A stretch of 64,000 bases of DNA from Enchytraeus crypticus (Eukaryota; Annelida; Clitellata; Enchytraeida; Enchytraeidae), in contig CAJHZI010000427.1 in NCBI GenBank assembly GCA_905160935.1, positions 45,001 to 109,000 of the forward strand, in the 5' to 3' direction. The notes beneath the pieces were generated by a model. That model was not told the DNA's origin and did no database searches. It saw only the letters and a program-made list of their open reading frames with translations. Shown here piece by piece: positions 1-11,809 of the stretch (positions are counted from its first letter, which is position 1; every line of letters begins with the position of its first letter). A program made the position numbers and the translations under genes.

Positions 1-207
1 CAAATATATTCTAACCAACGTCAGAGAGGGCATTTGGTTGGTGAGCCCGCAGGCTCTAGAAACTGATATACAATTTTCCAAAACAAACGGAAAACTAGGG
101 GTGGGCTGATGACATGTCATGGGACAGAAAGGAGCAGAGAAGGTCTATTCGTATCCCCAACCCAAGTTAAACTGGGATTAAAGAGAAGATAATGATGATG
201 ATGACTC
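1..207 (+). mobile_element. LINE 3' end fragment, (GAT)n-tailed family
   Basis: Shares with the copy at 29697-30142 the terminal block 'GGTCTATTCGTATCCC ... TTAAACTGGGATT' followed by GATGATGATG. Only the last ~200 bp are present (5' truncation). Lies downstream of the last visible UBAP2L exon, in an intron. Confidence 0.75.
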
Positions 208-331
208 TAAATTATATAAGATATTTAATTGAAAAATATCTTAAAGATACTGAAAATGTCATTATATCTCCAAGATAATGACAAGTCATTCTACAAATAA
301 TACAGAAATATGTATTTCAAATAACACATAC

Positions 332-669
332 AATTGTTGACTTGTTGGTGCAGACGACACATTGTACGGAGTTCCTACAGCAGCGTTGCCAACAGCTGAT
401 CTATAGGAGCCCCCGTCACCAGCTGCTGAGCCAACGATACCCTGCTCCACAGGCCCGGGGTACAAGCCCTGCTGCTGTGCACCCTGCTGCAGCCCAGCTG
501 TCATCTCACTGTAGCTCTGCTCTGCAGCTGCTGCTGTGGGCAGCGTCGCCTGGCTGACTGCTGACGAGACAGCTGAGCTGATGTCAAACTTGACGCTGCC
601 CGACGAGAGTGTTGAAGTGACAGCAGAGTGCGTAGACACGCTAGGTGTAAATACACGACTCTCCTCCAA
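332..669 (-). CDS. UBAP2L: UBAP2L-like coding exon 9 (low-complexity)
   Basis: 338 bases starting LEESRVFTPS and continuing Ser/Ala/Gln/Gly-rich to TSQQL before a gtatgt donor. It ends two bases into a codon, so at least one more exon lies beyond the left edge. Confidence 0.78.
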
Positions 670-3600
670 CTGTTCAAATACGTCAAAATGAAGTAGCAAG
701 ATGTACATATAGAACACTCCTTTAATACACAAAAATACTACGGCTACGTAATATATAGCACAATGTGTTACATTTGCTAATCTAATACATAACTTATTCT
801 AGAAACACATATTGTTAAATTTTTCACAAATGATTAGCAAGGTAGCATAAGCTCATTTAAAGAAATCCTAGTTTTCTGCACTATTACAATCAAAAGATAA
901 CAACATTTAAAACTAGTAAATAGATTTTGCTAAACTTAACTTTGGATTGATTTTCTGGATTTTTGAATTTGCACCGTTTTTGGACCTTCTTTTTACTCGC
1001 TGGCTAGATTTTGTCTCAATAGTGCTTGATGTTGTCATTGATGACTGTAGCACTCTAATTGCTGTTATTATTATTATTATTAAAAAACAAGATTAATAAT
1101 ATAAATAGAAGAATATAAGAAGTGCCATGATTAGCAGGGAAGTTAGGGCAGTACTTACAGATCCAGACCATTCGTCTGCTGTCCAGTCTTCAGTCATATC
1201 ACTCCACGCTGTATAGCATGCATAAAGCTTCACATCAAACCTTCCACATCACTCACACATCACATCAACACTGCACTTCATGCTACATAGCACATACAAC
1301 TAATACATAACATCAAACCTTCCAAAGAACACACATCATATTACCGCATCATTCTCTATCTGTTTATAGGTAAACAGTGCCTTGCATCAATCAATTTATG
1401 TTATAATTACACATGATGTATATCAGCTGCCATGAGGCGTTAACATTTTCTTATTGCAGCACATATAGATACATGATTTCATAACACAAAAAAGCTACGA
1501 TTAAGTTACAACACTCCTTTATTAATTACATTATTCCATTGCTACATAATTAATTAACACTAACTCGTTATAAATTAAAATACGTTATAAATTAAAATAA
1601 TCTCTCGCTAGGTAAATGGAGTTGAGTTATACATTAAACTCTGTATGAAAACTAAAGTAACAATCAAAAGCAGGGTTTCTAAACTTTCTTTCAGAAAAAA
1701 AGAAACAACTATTCTACAATATAAGAAATTAGAAGTTCCTTTCACAGACCTCTGCTCATTTAACTGCTCATAGCCCAGACATAACAGCCATTCCAGCTCA
1801 CACTCACAATCAACTAACTGATCTACTAAGCCTTTCAGTTAAAGAGATTCCTTCCAAGAGATTGGAAGGAATGGATTATTCCAATGGATTATTCTAATGG
1901 ATTATTAAGTGATGCATCACGTTATCCATCAATCAATGTATATTGTATACAACAGCCAAAGTTTAGCTATTAAGTCGTGCCGAGTACAGCACAGTAGCAC
2001 AGTAGTACAGCACAAGCCCAATAGGCAAGTAGTCATTTAAACTTCCAATTCATCGTATGATGTGTACATCAGTTAGCAATCACACTATAAGAGTATATAA
2101 GAGTTTCGCAGTTATGCTTTCAATTGATATTTTACAGAATTTAGTATTATCATATACTATTATAGAACTTTCAGAAAAACATAAGCAATTTGAGTTTATC
2201 TCTGAAAAAAGAAAAGTCCAATTTGTGCTACAGAACCAAGCAGTCGCGCAGTACAACAGAATAAAACAGACTTGAGATCAATTAGCACAGCGTATAGAAG
2301 TACCTCCGATAGCAGTGTCTTTATCTTTACCATGTCCAGCCTCTCCGCCATTCTGCATTGAGTCATTGGTCCATGTGTCGATGTGTGTGTCAAAGTGCGT
2401 GCTGCCGTTAAATGCATTACTGCCACCTCTGTAGAGTAACCAATCAATATCAGATCATCGAGCTATCTCTCTATGAATGTGTCTCTATATGGGTGGTGTA
2501 CGTGTGTAAAAATTGATGCCAGCAAATATAATACTGACACCCCCACCATACAATAAGTACATCATTTTAAATCATTTCAGTTGCTAACTAGTCGAGACAA
2601 GTTAGCACAACAATTCAGTAGTCTACTATTTGACAAAATGCTTCTGTCACAGATCAAAACCTCTAACAATGAAGCTACCGCTTAACCTGGCAGCAAATTT
2701 ATTTGAAGGATTTGAAGTTAGAAGTTATTGGTCAGATTAGATATATTGTAATAATCTAATGGACAGCATGCATTTTTTGTAACCCTAATTTACTATCACC
2801 TAAACAAATCTGTCTGTAAATCACCTTAGCCTAAGAGCACATATAATTACCTCAAAAATTTATCATTTGTCGTAACAATTTGTCCTCTAACGATGGAAAA
2901 CCATTAACTAAAACTAGTTCAGAACTGAATTGATTAAAATGACTTAATTTAATCTGATTAATACGTACCTTCCACCACCCCTGCTTCTACCCGCACTGTT
3001 CTCACCTCCTATCAACAACAAACATCATAACCATCAACTACTACAAATATAACACGCCTTCAAATAAATATCGAATAAATCAAGCTCATCAAAAAAGAAA
3101 TTTCGCATAATAATCTACTAAATATAAATTCATACCACTATGATATAATTATATTCCTTCAATAATCTGGGTTTTAAATTTAAAACAGCCTCTTGTTCAG
3201 AAACAAAATAAGGCAAGCTAACACATTCACAATTGTCAATTATCCCAGTTAAAAACTAGCGTAAATTCAAAACATCCTATGTCTAAAACTCCAACACACT
3301 CCACTCCGATTTAATTAAGTTTACTAATTCTGTTCCTTTGAAATAATTAATTTCCATTTTAAGAAGTATTTAATACATTTTGGGTATGAAACAAATTACT
3401 CTGAATTTAAAATATTAAAATTGGCAGATTTCTTACCTCTGCGCCCACCCCGTGATCCATCAAAACCACGAGATCCTTCAAAACCATTCCCACCCTTCTC
3501 TCTGCCCACCCTGTCGCTAAAACCTCCGTTAAAATTACCGCCAAAGCCTCTTCCGCGTCCTACAAATACACACAGTATAATGCCGCGTATGTGCCGTGTT

Positions 3601-6600
3601 GTGTCTGGGGCACCGAAGAACAGACCAACTGATAATTTACCTGCACGTGTTGAAGAGGCAACAAAGCATAAACTGAGGAAAGAAATGAGAAACTTAGAAG
3701 CCCTATTTCTTCCAAGCTATAGGCTACTTGAGGTTTGGGTAAGGCATAGCCTTTGTGAAGAGATTAATTTGATCTATGGAGTGCTCTATATGGAGCGTGA
3801 CAGCAGACTCAAGAGATTGAAAATGTACTATGGACCAAAAAGTCACATTATACAATAGAAATTTAAGCGTACTAGACAAAATTTAATAATATACAAGGAA
3901 ATTCACTGGACATTAAACAGAAAACAGCAAATAGTATCACGCTGCAATATTAAGATAAAAAGAATTATATCATGTTAGAAAATTTATACAACTTCTCCAA
4001 GTCTAATGAGGCTCTTTGTTTGCAAAATGTATTCATAACTAATTATATTCAAGTACTCATTACATTTCTCACAATCCTATATTTTGAAATACGTATTTTT
4101 AAAAACTAAGAAAATTTGCAATTGAAGTGGCAGATGAAAGTGTTATAAATATATAAAGGCAGCTTAGTAAATTGGTTGAATTTTTAGAAGAGGATTATAA
4201 ACAAACCTCCCCTTTGCTGGAAACGAGGCGGGGCCCCCCTCTCTCTGTCTTTACGTCCCCCACGAGTGACACTATCGTTACGCTCTCTTTCATTCTCCCC
4301 CGCCGTCACGCTGTCCATGAAACCAAACCCTCCACCTCCCCTCTCCTCTGTGAATGTCTGATCCCCTCCACCCAGCGATGTGTTCTTACTGGCAGGCGTC
4401 TTCTTCTTCTTGCTGATCTCCTGCCACTCATTCTACCATCACAAACACAATGCAGCAGTTCATCTATGGCCACAACATCACACACATAATATGGCCACAA
4501 CATCACACACAAACACAGCAATTCATCCATGAACAGAACATCACAAACATAAAGCAGCAGTTCATACATGAACAGAACATCACAAATATAAAGCAGCAGT
4601 TCATCCATGAACAGAACATCACAAACATAACACAGCAGTTCATCCATGAACAGAACATCACAAACATAACACAGCAGTTCATCCATGGCTGCAACATCAC
4701 AAACACAATGCAGCAGTTCATTTATGCCCACAACATCACAAACACAACACAGCAGTTCACCTATGCCCACAACATCACAAACATAACAAAACACACATAA
4801 TCAGGTAATTCAACACAATAAATTAGCGGATTTTAAAATAACACTTTATGCTAAAATTTTCGACAAAATAAACCGGTCTCATCAAAAAAGAAGAAAAAAC
4901 TAATTACGAGAAATGGATGCAGTTAACTGAAACAGAGATGATCAGAACAACAATGAACAAAAAAAGCTTAGTGGAACCTCGGCATCTGGTTTCTCAAACA
5001 GTTTATCGACAGCTCTGTTGACGTCTGAGTTACAATCATAAAGAGCAATCAGTGCTTCATCCTGAGTCACACCGGTTAACTCTGTGATCTACAATCAATC
5101 AATTTATAATCAATAAACAATTATTCCTGTCAAATTAAGCGTCAACATTACTCGATTTTAATTTAACAAAATGTCTAAAAGTACAAATATTTTTAAATAA
5201 TGTTATTTCAGACAACATTATCTGCAGAAGTTAGTATTCATTTCATCCTCTTTTAAACAAAACGTCACAGTATAGATAACATTCGTTACAAATAAACAAT
5301 AAGTACTGTACCATAGGACACCAATAGACACAAGTAACTCATTAAGAAATGTTTAAGATAAATATTACCTGATTAATCTTTTTGATAGTATTCTCTTCGA
5401 TGTTGCTGTTATAAGCTCTGTCATTGCTTAACTGTGCCAAACGCAACTGTTCAGCAGTAGGCTGTAAATTTCACATTTTAAAAGAAGATAATGTAGAACC
5501 ATAAAACTAAATTGTATATATTTTTCTAAACAAATATTACATGTACTTTTAAGTGACAAATGCAAGCGATCTAAGAAAAATGAATAGCAACGTCATTATA
5601 ATATTATATAACAAATAGCTTCTTTTAACAGTTTTTCCCATCATACCATTAAAAGCAAATTGAAGATATTGAAGCAGTGAGGAAAGCTCAAACACATAAC
5701 TCAAGTGAATAGTTTTTACAAGTAGTTAGCAGAAACTAAATTACATTATGAAACAAGCTTATTTCATGTTCAAACGTTCACTAAGAATCATTGTTATGCA
5801 ACAAAAACCTAACTCTCACTCACTCTCTCTCTCTCTCCCCCTCTCAGAAAGCAGGTAGGTGGGTGTCTCTCTCTTAGTTAACTGCCTATTGGCAGGTCTA
5901 TGACATATAACTCCTCCACATATTTCTGTACTCTGCCTGTCTCTTAACAGCAACGTATGAATTGGTTATCAAATCATCTGACATTCCAAGTCTTTACCTT
6001 CCTCTAACCTCTATTCCTTCCATTCTTCCCTCAATTACCTCTTTCAGTAAACCATTCCCTCTCAGTGTATGACCAGTTCTTCTGTCTATTCTTTAAGGTA
6101 TCTGTCTATTGTCTATTTATGCCAACCCTAATTAGCACTTCGTAGTTCATGATTTTGTCAGTCCATTTGATCTTCTCTATTCTTCTCCATAGCCACATTT
6201 CGAATGATTCTATTTTTCTAATAAGTTTTCTAATACTCCTTTTTTGACGTCAGCGTTTCACAACCGTATAGTAGCGAGGTCCACACTAAAGTCTTAACAA
6301 TCTTTATCTTCATAGCTTTCTTCAAACATTTACTAGTAATTCTTTTCTCTTACAGAAGGCCCTTTTGCTTGAGCAATTCTACATTATATTTCTGTACACA
6401 TTTACCATTTTCTGTTAATGTGTGTCCTAAATATCTGAAGCTCTATCAGTTTTAACTTTGTACGCTAATCCTATTCCTAAAAAAGAAAATGCAGTAAAAT
6501 GCTTATTGTTCGGACTACAAATCAATAAGCATAATATCACAGGTATCAAAAATTGTAATACAAATAATAAACGAACACATTCAAACCAAAGCAGGAGATA

Positions 6601-6965
6601 GATGTATGTGCACGTAAATATATATATATGTACGTAAGTATGATATATGCGTATGTACATGCATGTATATGTATGCTAATTCTGTTTGAATGTGTTGTAT
6701 GTGTATGTTCTATTAGGTATACATATCAACTTATCAAGGTTTGTATTTTTAATTTTTTTCCTTTAGAATTTTAGTATGATGGGGTTTGAAATTACGACTA
6801 TGTCGACTAGACAGTGACTTACTGGATCAGTATATTAATTAAGCTAAGCTAAAGCTTAGGTACCTGATTTTTGTTGCCTGTGTGATGTGCATCTGTTTTG
6901 CCATTCTGAGAGGTCTGAACTCTTGCTACTTTATCTTTGCCTGACTTGGCCATCCTCACACTCAT
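332..6965 (-). CDS. UBAP2L: UBAP2/UBAP2L (lingerer)-like RNA-binding protein, N-terminal part, nine coding exons
   Basis: Coding exons on the minus strand: 6965-6864, 5461-5369, 5088-4978, 4432-4207, 3559-3437, 3008-2969, 2428-2304, 1208-1159, 669-332. They join in frame to 402 codons plus two bases. Residues about 50-100 form a UBA-type domain (segment ITELTGVTQDEALIALYDCN, then NRAVDKLFE), followed by a lysine patch (EISKKKK), a Gly/Arg-rich RGG box in exons 4-7, a TWTNDSMQNGG stretch, an acidic Trp segment (MTEDWTADEW) and a Ser/Thr/Gln/Ala-rich low-complexity part. This order is that of metazoan UBAP2, UBAP2L and Drosophila lingerer, which bind RNA and ribosomes and act in stress granules (family knowledge). 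The start MSVRMAK was chosen because it opens exon 1; a second in-frame Met lies four codons on. All introns are GT-AG, but the exon 3 and exon 4 donors (gttcca, gtttgt) are weak. The gene continues beyond the left edge, so the C-terminal half is missing. UBAP2 versus UBAP2L cannot be told apart, and invertebrates usually have one gene. Confidence 0.88.
940..1090 (+). repeat. Dispersed repeat with (TTA)n tail
   Basis: About 150 bp shared with 46735-46890 (very close) and partly with 15940-16035 and 23125-23235: TTTTGTCTCAATAGTGCT, then TGTAGCACTCTAATT and a (TTA)n run. Probably the 3' end of a retroelement; no coding part seen. Confidence 0.7.
1159..1208 (-). CDS. UBAP2L: UBAP2L-like coding exon 8 (acidic Trp segment)
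   Basis: 50 bases encoding AWSDMTEDWTADEWSGS with acceptor tatacag and a strong donor gtaagt; it matches the family's 'EDW..EDW' segment and restores phase 0. Confidence 0.78.
2304..2428 (-). CDS. UBAP2L: UBAP2L-like coding exon 7
   Basis: 125 bases encoding a segment with HIDTWTNDSMQNGGEAGHG. Acceptor ctctacag, donor gtactt. The Trp-Thr-Asn-(Asp/Glu)-Ser motif is typical of the family. Confidence 0.8.
2969..3008 (-). CDS. UBAP2L: UBAP2L-like coding exon 6 (microexon, RGG box)
   Basis: 40-base exon encoding GGENSAGRSRGGGR across its junctions. Acceptor gatag, donor gtacgt. Accepted because phases match on both sides and the composition continues the RGG box. Confidence 0.75.
3437..3559 (-). 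CDS. UBAP2L: UBAP2L-like coding exon 5 (RGG box)
   Basis: 123 bases reading GRGRGFGGNFNGGFSDRVG and then repeated GSRGFDG/GGRRG units, a typical RGG RNA-binding box and candidate arginine-methylation region. Acceptor tttgtag, donor gtaaga. Confidence 0.85.
4207..4432 (-). CDS. UBAP2L: UBAP2L-like coding exon 4 (Lys patch, start of RGG region)
   Basis: 226 bases. Begins NEWQEISKKKKTPASKN and ends in PPRFQQRG, one base into the next codon. A 39-bp minisatellite starts only three bases upstream of its acceptor AG. Confidence 0.85.
4437..4800. repeat. 39-bp minisatellite abutting UBAP2L exon 4 acceptor
   Basis: About nine copies of a 39-bp unit (CAGCAGTTCATCCATGAACA... core). The array starts three bases from the acceptor AG at 4434-4433. 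Because 39 is a multiple of three, both strands stay open and give spurious ORFs. Confidence 0.9.
4978..5088 (-). CDS. UBAP2L: UBAP2L-like coding exon 3 (UBA domain core)
   Basis: 37 codons, phase 0. Encodes the second and third UBA helices (TQDEALIALYDCNSDVNRAV). The acceptor is gtag; the donor GAG|gttcca is non-consensus after GT. Confidence 0.85.
5369..5461 (-). CDS. UBAP2L: UBAP2L-like coding exon 2
   Basis: 31 codons between a tttacag acceptor and a CAG|gtaata donor, phase 0. Contains AEQLRLAQLSNDRAYNSNIE, the family's conserved lead-in to the UBA domain. Confidence 0.85.
5870..6425 (-). mobile_element. LINE C-terminal fragment, family D
   Basis: Homologous along its length to 53630-54125 and in part to 26360-26650. 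The minus strand encodes a decayed LYGCET-type motif followed by Trp-Arg-Arg-rich sequence typical of the C-terminus of RTE-like ORF2. Shared end block 'CTGCCTA(T/C)TGGCAGGTC'. UBAP2L intron 1. Confidence 0.75.
6864..6965 (-). CDS. UBAP2L: UBAP2L-like coding exon 1 (start codon)
   Basis: 34 codons from ATG at 6965 to the donor CAG|gtacct; phase 0. Lys/Ser/Gln-rich N-terminus ending in HHTGNKNQ. The 5' UTR and promoter were not located. Confidence 0.8.
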
Positions 6966-8417
6966 ATCTTACTATATACAACTACAATCTGTACAAAATA
7001 TTCAAGCTATGTACAGCATAAAATATACCTGAAATGCAAAATAAAATATTCAATATAAAAACACAGAAAAAAATTATTTATTGAATATAAGATAAAATTA
7101 AACATCTATAGTTGTATGAAAAAATTAGTTTTAGCCCATCCATTACAATTTCTTAATACAGCCAGACAAGTCTTTATTTATGTTATAATGAAGGTAAATT
7201 TATCAAATACCCATTCTGTAAAGGACAGAATATTATCTCAGATAGGCCAAGTAGGATATTGAACCGCAGAGTACCCTAAAGCCAATCATTTACAAATTGC
7301 ACACATTATTTCGAAAATGACAGAGTTACTAGATTTAAAAAACTTACAGATAAGCTTTTATAACAAAAAATAAATGGATACATGTGTCAAATGAAAAGTT
7401 CCAAAAATTTAAGGTGTCCAAGCCGCAGATCTCTGAAACCTCTGAAAAGTAGAATTACTGGCTAATCTGGTAATGAGCTTATTATAAAAGTGTTCCTAAA
7501 ATTAAAATGTAAGCAATAATAAACTTACTCTAATGGTAAATTTAAAATACTATATTTACTATATTCTCTTAATATTCTTTCGAAAGGTAAATCTAGCAGT
7601 GGAAATTAATTGTCAGGTTAATTAAATTGTCAAATGCTCATGAAAGACTCAATTGACAATACATTTCGCAGATAAATTGTTTTTGCTAGCATTTAGAAAT
7701 ACCGGCTATCAAAATGTTACCAGAAAATAGTAACAAAATCCTTAAAATATAAAAATAAATAATTTCATTTACATTTTAAGTTAACTTCGGCGAAACTGTT
7801 GCCATTCTATTCTTGATACGATCAAGAACGCGTGATTTCACCTAAATATGCCGTAACATGCAAATAGCGCAGTAATAAGGAAGCCTATTAGAATAAATTT
7901 GTATAAGTCTCTGAAACTATCCAATACCGAAATTTCACTCAGCTTTCGAATCAATCTCTGCCGGACAACCGAAACTACTAAAATGCGAGAGTAGATGAGG
8001 ATTTGATTACGCTGATGAGAAATTTGGATAGAAATTAAAACGGCAACAATGAATCATTTTACCTACCTAATTTCGCTCACAATGGTTCGTCACGTGATCT
8101 AATAAGTCGTAAAGCGGCACAGTACTAAAGTAACAAAAAAATAATCATAAATGATTATATTGTACTTTAATGGATTAAAATGTACATTCTAAAGTAGTAC
8201 TATCATTGTAAAGACACAAACTCTACTGTTGTATTTAGCTAGTTTTAAAGTAATTTATAATCATATTATAACTAACCCATTAACCATTCATTTACCTCAA
8301 ATCTTGGAATTTTGAAAATAGTCCCATGTATTATTACGCATACTACGATGTTGTTGTTACAAGAGCAGTAAAGTTGCATAAAATTTTTCTTAAATTGTTT
8401 AAAATGAACTCTCGAGA

Positions 8418-8477
<60 letters not shown>

Positions 8478-9200
8478 AGTCTCTAGTGTTATTTACATCG
8501 AACGTATTCAAACTCATTATACTCTCTGGTCTGCTTTCACTCTCCACTGACACTAACTTCAAAAGTCTTCAATAACTTCAGGAACGCCAAATTTTGTAAT
8601 TCCCGAAGTTAAATCGCCGCGAAAAGCTTCTCATTCACTGTGGAAAAACTGAGCTAGCTAATTCAAAAGCAATGAAAATGGTAAGTTGGTAACTTATATA
8701 TCAATCTGGATCTAAGCAGCTATCCAAACTTAGGCCTACTTTTGTATTAATCTTGCTTGAGTGAATTGTGAAATAATATGGTAAAGCCATATGCATCGGT
8801 AAGAAGTCTGAACTCTGAGCCTAAAGCTCGACTTGGTTTTTAATAGCAGCTGTAGGTGATAATTTCAATAGTCATTATGATACTTTGCAAATTAATTAAG
8901 GCAACTTCAAAGCAGAATTCAAGTAAATTAACTAACTTACATGTAATTTACCTCTGCCCCTGAATTAATTTAAAGTCTTTCGGCCACAGTCTATAGATAC
9001 CGGTACCATAGAACTTTCAGCCACATGGGCTAAATATTGATGTTCAAGATCGTCAACACCTATATATTTTGTCGCTCACTCGTAGTGATTTTTATGCCTT
9101 CCTTTAATCAGTCATGTAATACTTGTTCATACATACATGTAGGTAATTTCAATAGTAAACGTAGGCCATACCTAGCTCTTGCATCGGCCAACATGATGCA
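6966..9200. other. Upstream of UBAP2L: no gene seen
   Basis: AT-rich DNA with a (CT)27 microsatellite at 8420-8475. It should hold the UBAP2L 5' UTR exon(s) and promoter, but no TATA box or CpG-rich block could be assigned. Confidence 0.4.
8420..8475. repeat. (CT)n microsatellite
   Basis: Uninterrupted CT dinucleotides, about 27 units. Confidence 0.98.
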
Positions 9201-9774
9201 TCTTCATTACCTCAACGATCGCTAGCATGCTGGCGAGGACTCCCGTGCTACAGCGAGGGGAACGTATTTCTCTCAACCTCAATATTGGGTCCTGGGAACC
9301 CGGGACATCGAGTTTAGCGGCCCGAATCGGGAGTGGGGACTCACTCCACATCGTCACGTTGAAGAATGCTAGTATGGATGGCCGGCAGCGATTCGATGAT
9401 AGAAGCTTACTGTTTAAAATGTTCTATTACAGGTACCGTTTGTCAGGAGGAACCGAGGGGTGCTGCATCTCGAATGGCCTAGCTTCGCTCGACTTCTATC
9501 TGTTAATTCGAGGGCCGATCCCCAAGGCTTCTTTCATAGATTCTCTTCCGTAATGTGATTCTCGGGACGAAGTGATATGGTGACCCGAACCGGGATTAGA
9601 AGCGAACTCCGCGTCTAATATATTTTAGGCAATTACTGTTAAGTGTCTGCCATGCTTCTTAGTCTTCAAACTGGTTGTAGTAGATAATTATATGATTAGC
9701 TGTTTAACTGCGACGAACTTTATTCTTCTTTACCCTATTAAAACTTCCCTATCTCTTTTTAGACTTATTCTTCC

Positions 9775-9995
9775 CTATCCTTTTAATATTGGTCTTCCCG
9801 TAGTTCCTTCTCTCGTCCATCGTTGCTGTAGTGGTGTATGGGCCTTTCGTTTAATGCAGTGAAATCCGTGGATAGTCTCCTGGTCATTGGTAATCCCGCT
9901 TCTGCATCCTTTTAATACTGGTCTTCCCGTAGTTCCTTCTCTCGTCCATCGTTGTTGAAGGTGGTACAATGGCTTCCGTGTAGTCACTATGAAAT
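9775..9995. repeat. Two tandem copies of a ~128-bp unit
   Basis: Both copies contain GGTCTTCCCGTAGTTCCTTC followed by TCTCGTCCATCGTTG and end with GTGGATAGT; the spacing is about 128-129 bp. Confidence 0.85.
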
Positions 9996-10027
9996 TCGTG
10001 GATAGTCAACTGGTCACTAATTATCCT

Positions 10028-10565
10028 GCTCCCGCCTACAGGGACGAACTCCATCCAGGCGCTTAGCAAATACCTGCAGAGACGAACTCCATCCTGGTAA
10101 TGCCGTCGCTAGCTTCCCGCCTGCAGAGACACACTCGACGCAGTCGCTTAGCAAATACCCACAGAGAAGGACTCGACCCGGGTAATGCCGTGGACTACCA
10201 GCCTCCCGCCTGCAGAGACACACTCGACCCACGCGCTTAGCGAATACCCGCAGAGACGGACTGGACCCGAGTATCGCCGTGGACTACCAGCCTCCCGCCT
10301 GCAGAGACACACTCGACCCAGGCGCTTAGCGATTACCCGCAGAGACGAACTCGACCCGGGTAATGCCGTGGACTACCAGCCTCCCGCCTGCAGAGACACA
10401 CTCGGCCCAGGCGCTTAGCAAATACCCGCAGAGACGGACTTGCCCGAGTATTGCCGTGGACTACCAGCCTCCCGCCTGCAGAGACTCACCTGACCCAGGC
10501 GCTTAGCAACTACCTGCAAAGTCGGACTCGACCCGGGTATCGCCATGGACTACCAGCCTCTTACC
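10028..10565. repeat. 89-bp GC-rich tandem repeat, about six copies
   Basis: CCCGCCTGCAGAGAC recurs at 10116, 10205, 10294, 10383 and 10471 (period 89, 89, 89, 88). Each unit contains two related half-sites (GCAGAGAC...CTCGACCC and CGCAGAGACG...CTCGACCCGGGTA), so it may be a duplicated ~44-bp ancestor. The 5'-most copy is shorter and more diverged. Confidence 0.93.
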
Positions 10566-11389
10566 TGGGCCTACCCAGGGGAAACCGAACTCTCTCGCCT
10601 CCAATTAGCCTTCGCGCTTGGGAAACTAGCTAACCTGAGGTGCCCCTTACCTATCCCGTAGGGAGTCAGTAAGAGGAAGGATCATTGAGACTCGATCTTT
10701 AATGAGAACTACACGTTGTACACCATATAGACCCATCGGAGCCGCCCTCCTGGGAACCTACTCAGACGAACCGAGTAGGCCCCCGGCCCCAATTTGCTTC
10801 TACTGTCTCTAGCTTCTCTTATATACACCGCTGTCGATCGATGTCAAACGCTTCTATCGAATCACAGCGCTTCTTCGCTTAGCTAATTTACGACGCAGCT
10901 GAGTCACTTTGGAAATACCCTATCGGAATATTGTAGCTATACCCACCTATAACCTCGGCTTATATCATCTATTATAAATCTTTGGAAAAACCCTACGTCA
11001 CTTGCTATTTATAAATAACCGCTCTATAATAACTGCATTCTATCTAAAATATATTTATTTCTTAATATATAAATTGTGAACAAGGCGTGTTCATTACATA
11101 TATATAGTCATACACTGTAGCTATATGAGTATACCAATTATTATAGTAGTCACAGTGCCTATACTACATAGTGAGTATATTAATTGACCCTCTAAATTTT
11201 CTTAATTGATGCTCTCTACCACCTGTTAGGAAATGGCCATTCATTGAAATAAATTCACTGAAATCTAATTTATCCTTCACTGAACACATCGGTGAGGTCA
11301 TTAGAAGCTGTGGCACAAATCCTTTTGCTACTCAAGTAATAATTAGGCTAAGGCAAAGATCTTTAAAATAGGTAGATATGGCATGACTG

Positions 11390-11809
11390 TTGTTTCAGCG
11401 ATACCAAGTTTGTAACAAGAGCGACTTGATTTCTAGCATGTCCCACTTAATCGTGAGGGTAAACAAAGCCCCTTTGTCATATGTATATTTCATTGTAATT
11501 TCTGTAATTTCAGATTTATTTAATGATATTCGGCCTCTAAACGGTTTCAAGATGATGTATTGTTGCGTTACAAATTCCAGAAATCTGGAAACTAAAGAAC
11601 GGGGAATATTTTTTAAGAGATTTGAAATAAAATTTGTTTGCATTTTGTATTATAAAAATATACATCCAATTAATAGGAATTCGTTTCAAATAATATTTTG
11701 TCATGACGATATATTGGATAGATGTGACGATAATCGTGCTCCTAAAGTGTTTCATTATCGTTCAAAACCTTTAAAAATGTTCAAAAACTTCATTATTTTA
11801 TACCTTTAA
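11390..11809 (+). CDS. Uncharacterised ORF, 139 codons, weak THAP-like start inside
   Basis: The longest open frame in this AT-rich stretch; non-repetitive and high in Lys/Ile/Phe. From Met at about 11552 it reads CCVTNSRN...GIFFKRFE, which resembles the start of a THAP zinc finger (C-C-V-x-x-C...FFRFP), but the second zinc Cys would be Ser and no later C-x2-H is evident. It could be a decayed transposase or chance. Confidence 0.2.
   Translation: MFQRYQVCNKSDLISSMSHLIVRVNKAPLSYVYFIVISVISDLFNDIRPLNGFKMMYCCVTNSRNLETKERGIFFKRFEIKFVCILYYKNIHPINRNSFQIIFCHDDILDRCDDNRAPKVFHYRSKPLKMFKNFIILYL

Larger units (their letters stand above)
9200..11000. other. GC-rich island, possible LTR-retrotransposon leader or satellite-bearing element
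   Basis: Base composition switches sharply from AT-rich to GC-rich at about 9200 and decays after 10800. It includes TGGTGACCCGAACCGGGA at 9579, which starts like the tRNA-Trp primer-binding site (TGGTGACCC...) used by some Gypsy elements; a ~128-bp duplicated block at 9775-9995; and the 89-bp repeat. No reverse transcriptase, gag or second LTR was found, so the identity is open. Confidence 0.35.

Noticed and set aside
3421-3858. 145-codon plus-strand ORF, Pro-rich
   Set aside because: Antisense shadow of the Gly/Arg-rich UBAP2L exon 5 plus adjacent intron.
4306-4800. Cys/Met-rich and Gln/His/Asn-rich repeat ORFs on both strands
   Set aside because: Translations of the 39-bp minisatellite; the exon 4 reading frame is different.
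9227-9553. 108-codon ORF in the GC-rich island
   Set aside because: No domain, homology or splice support; GC-rich DNA opens frames by chance.
10028-10565. Regular 89-bp repeats as a CRISPR array
   Set aside because: The whole unit repeats without unique spacers, and the genome is eukaryotic.
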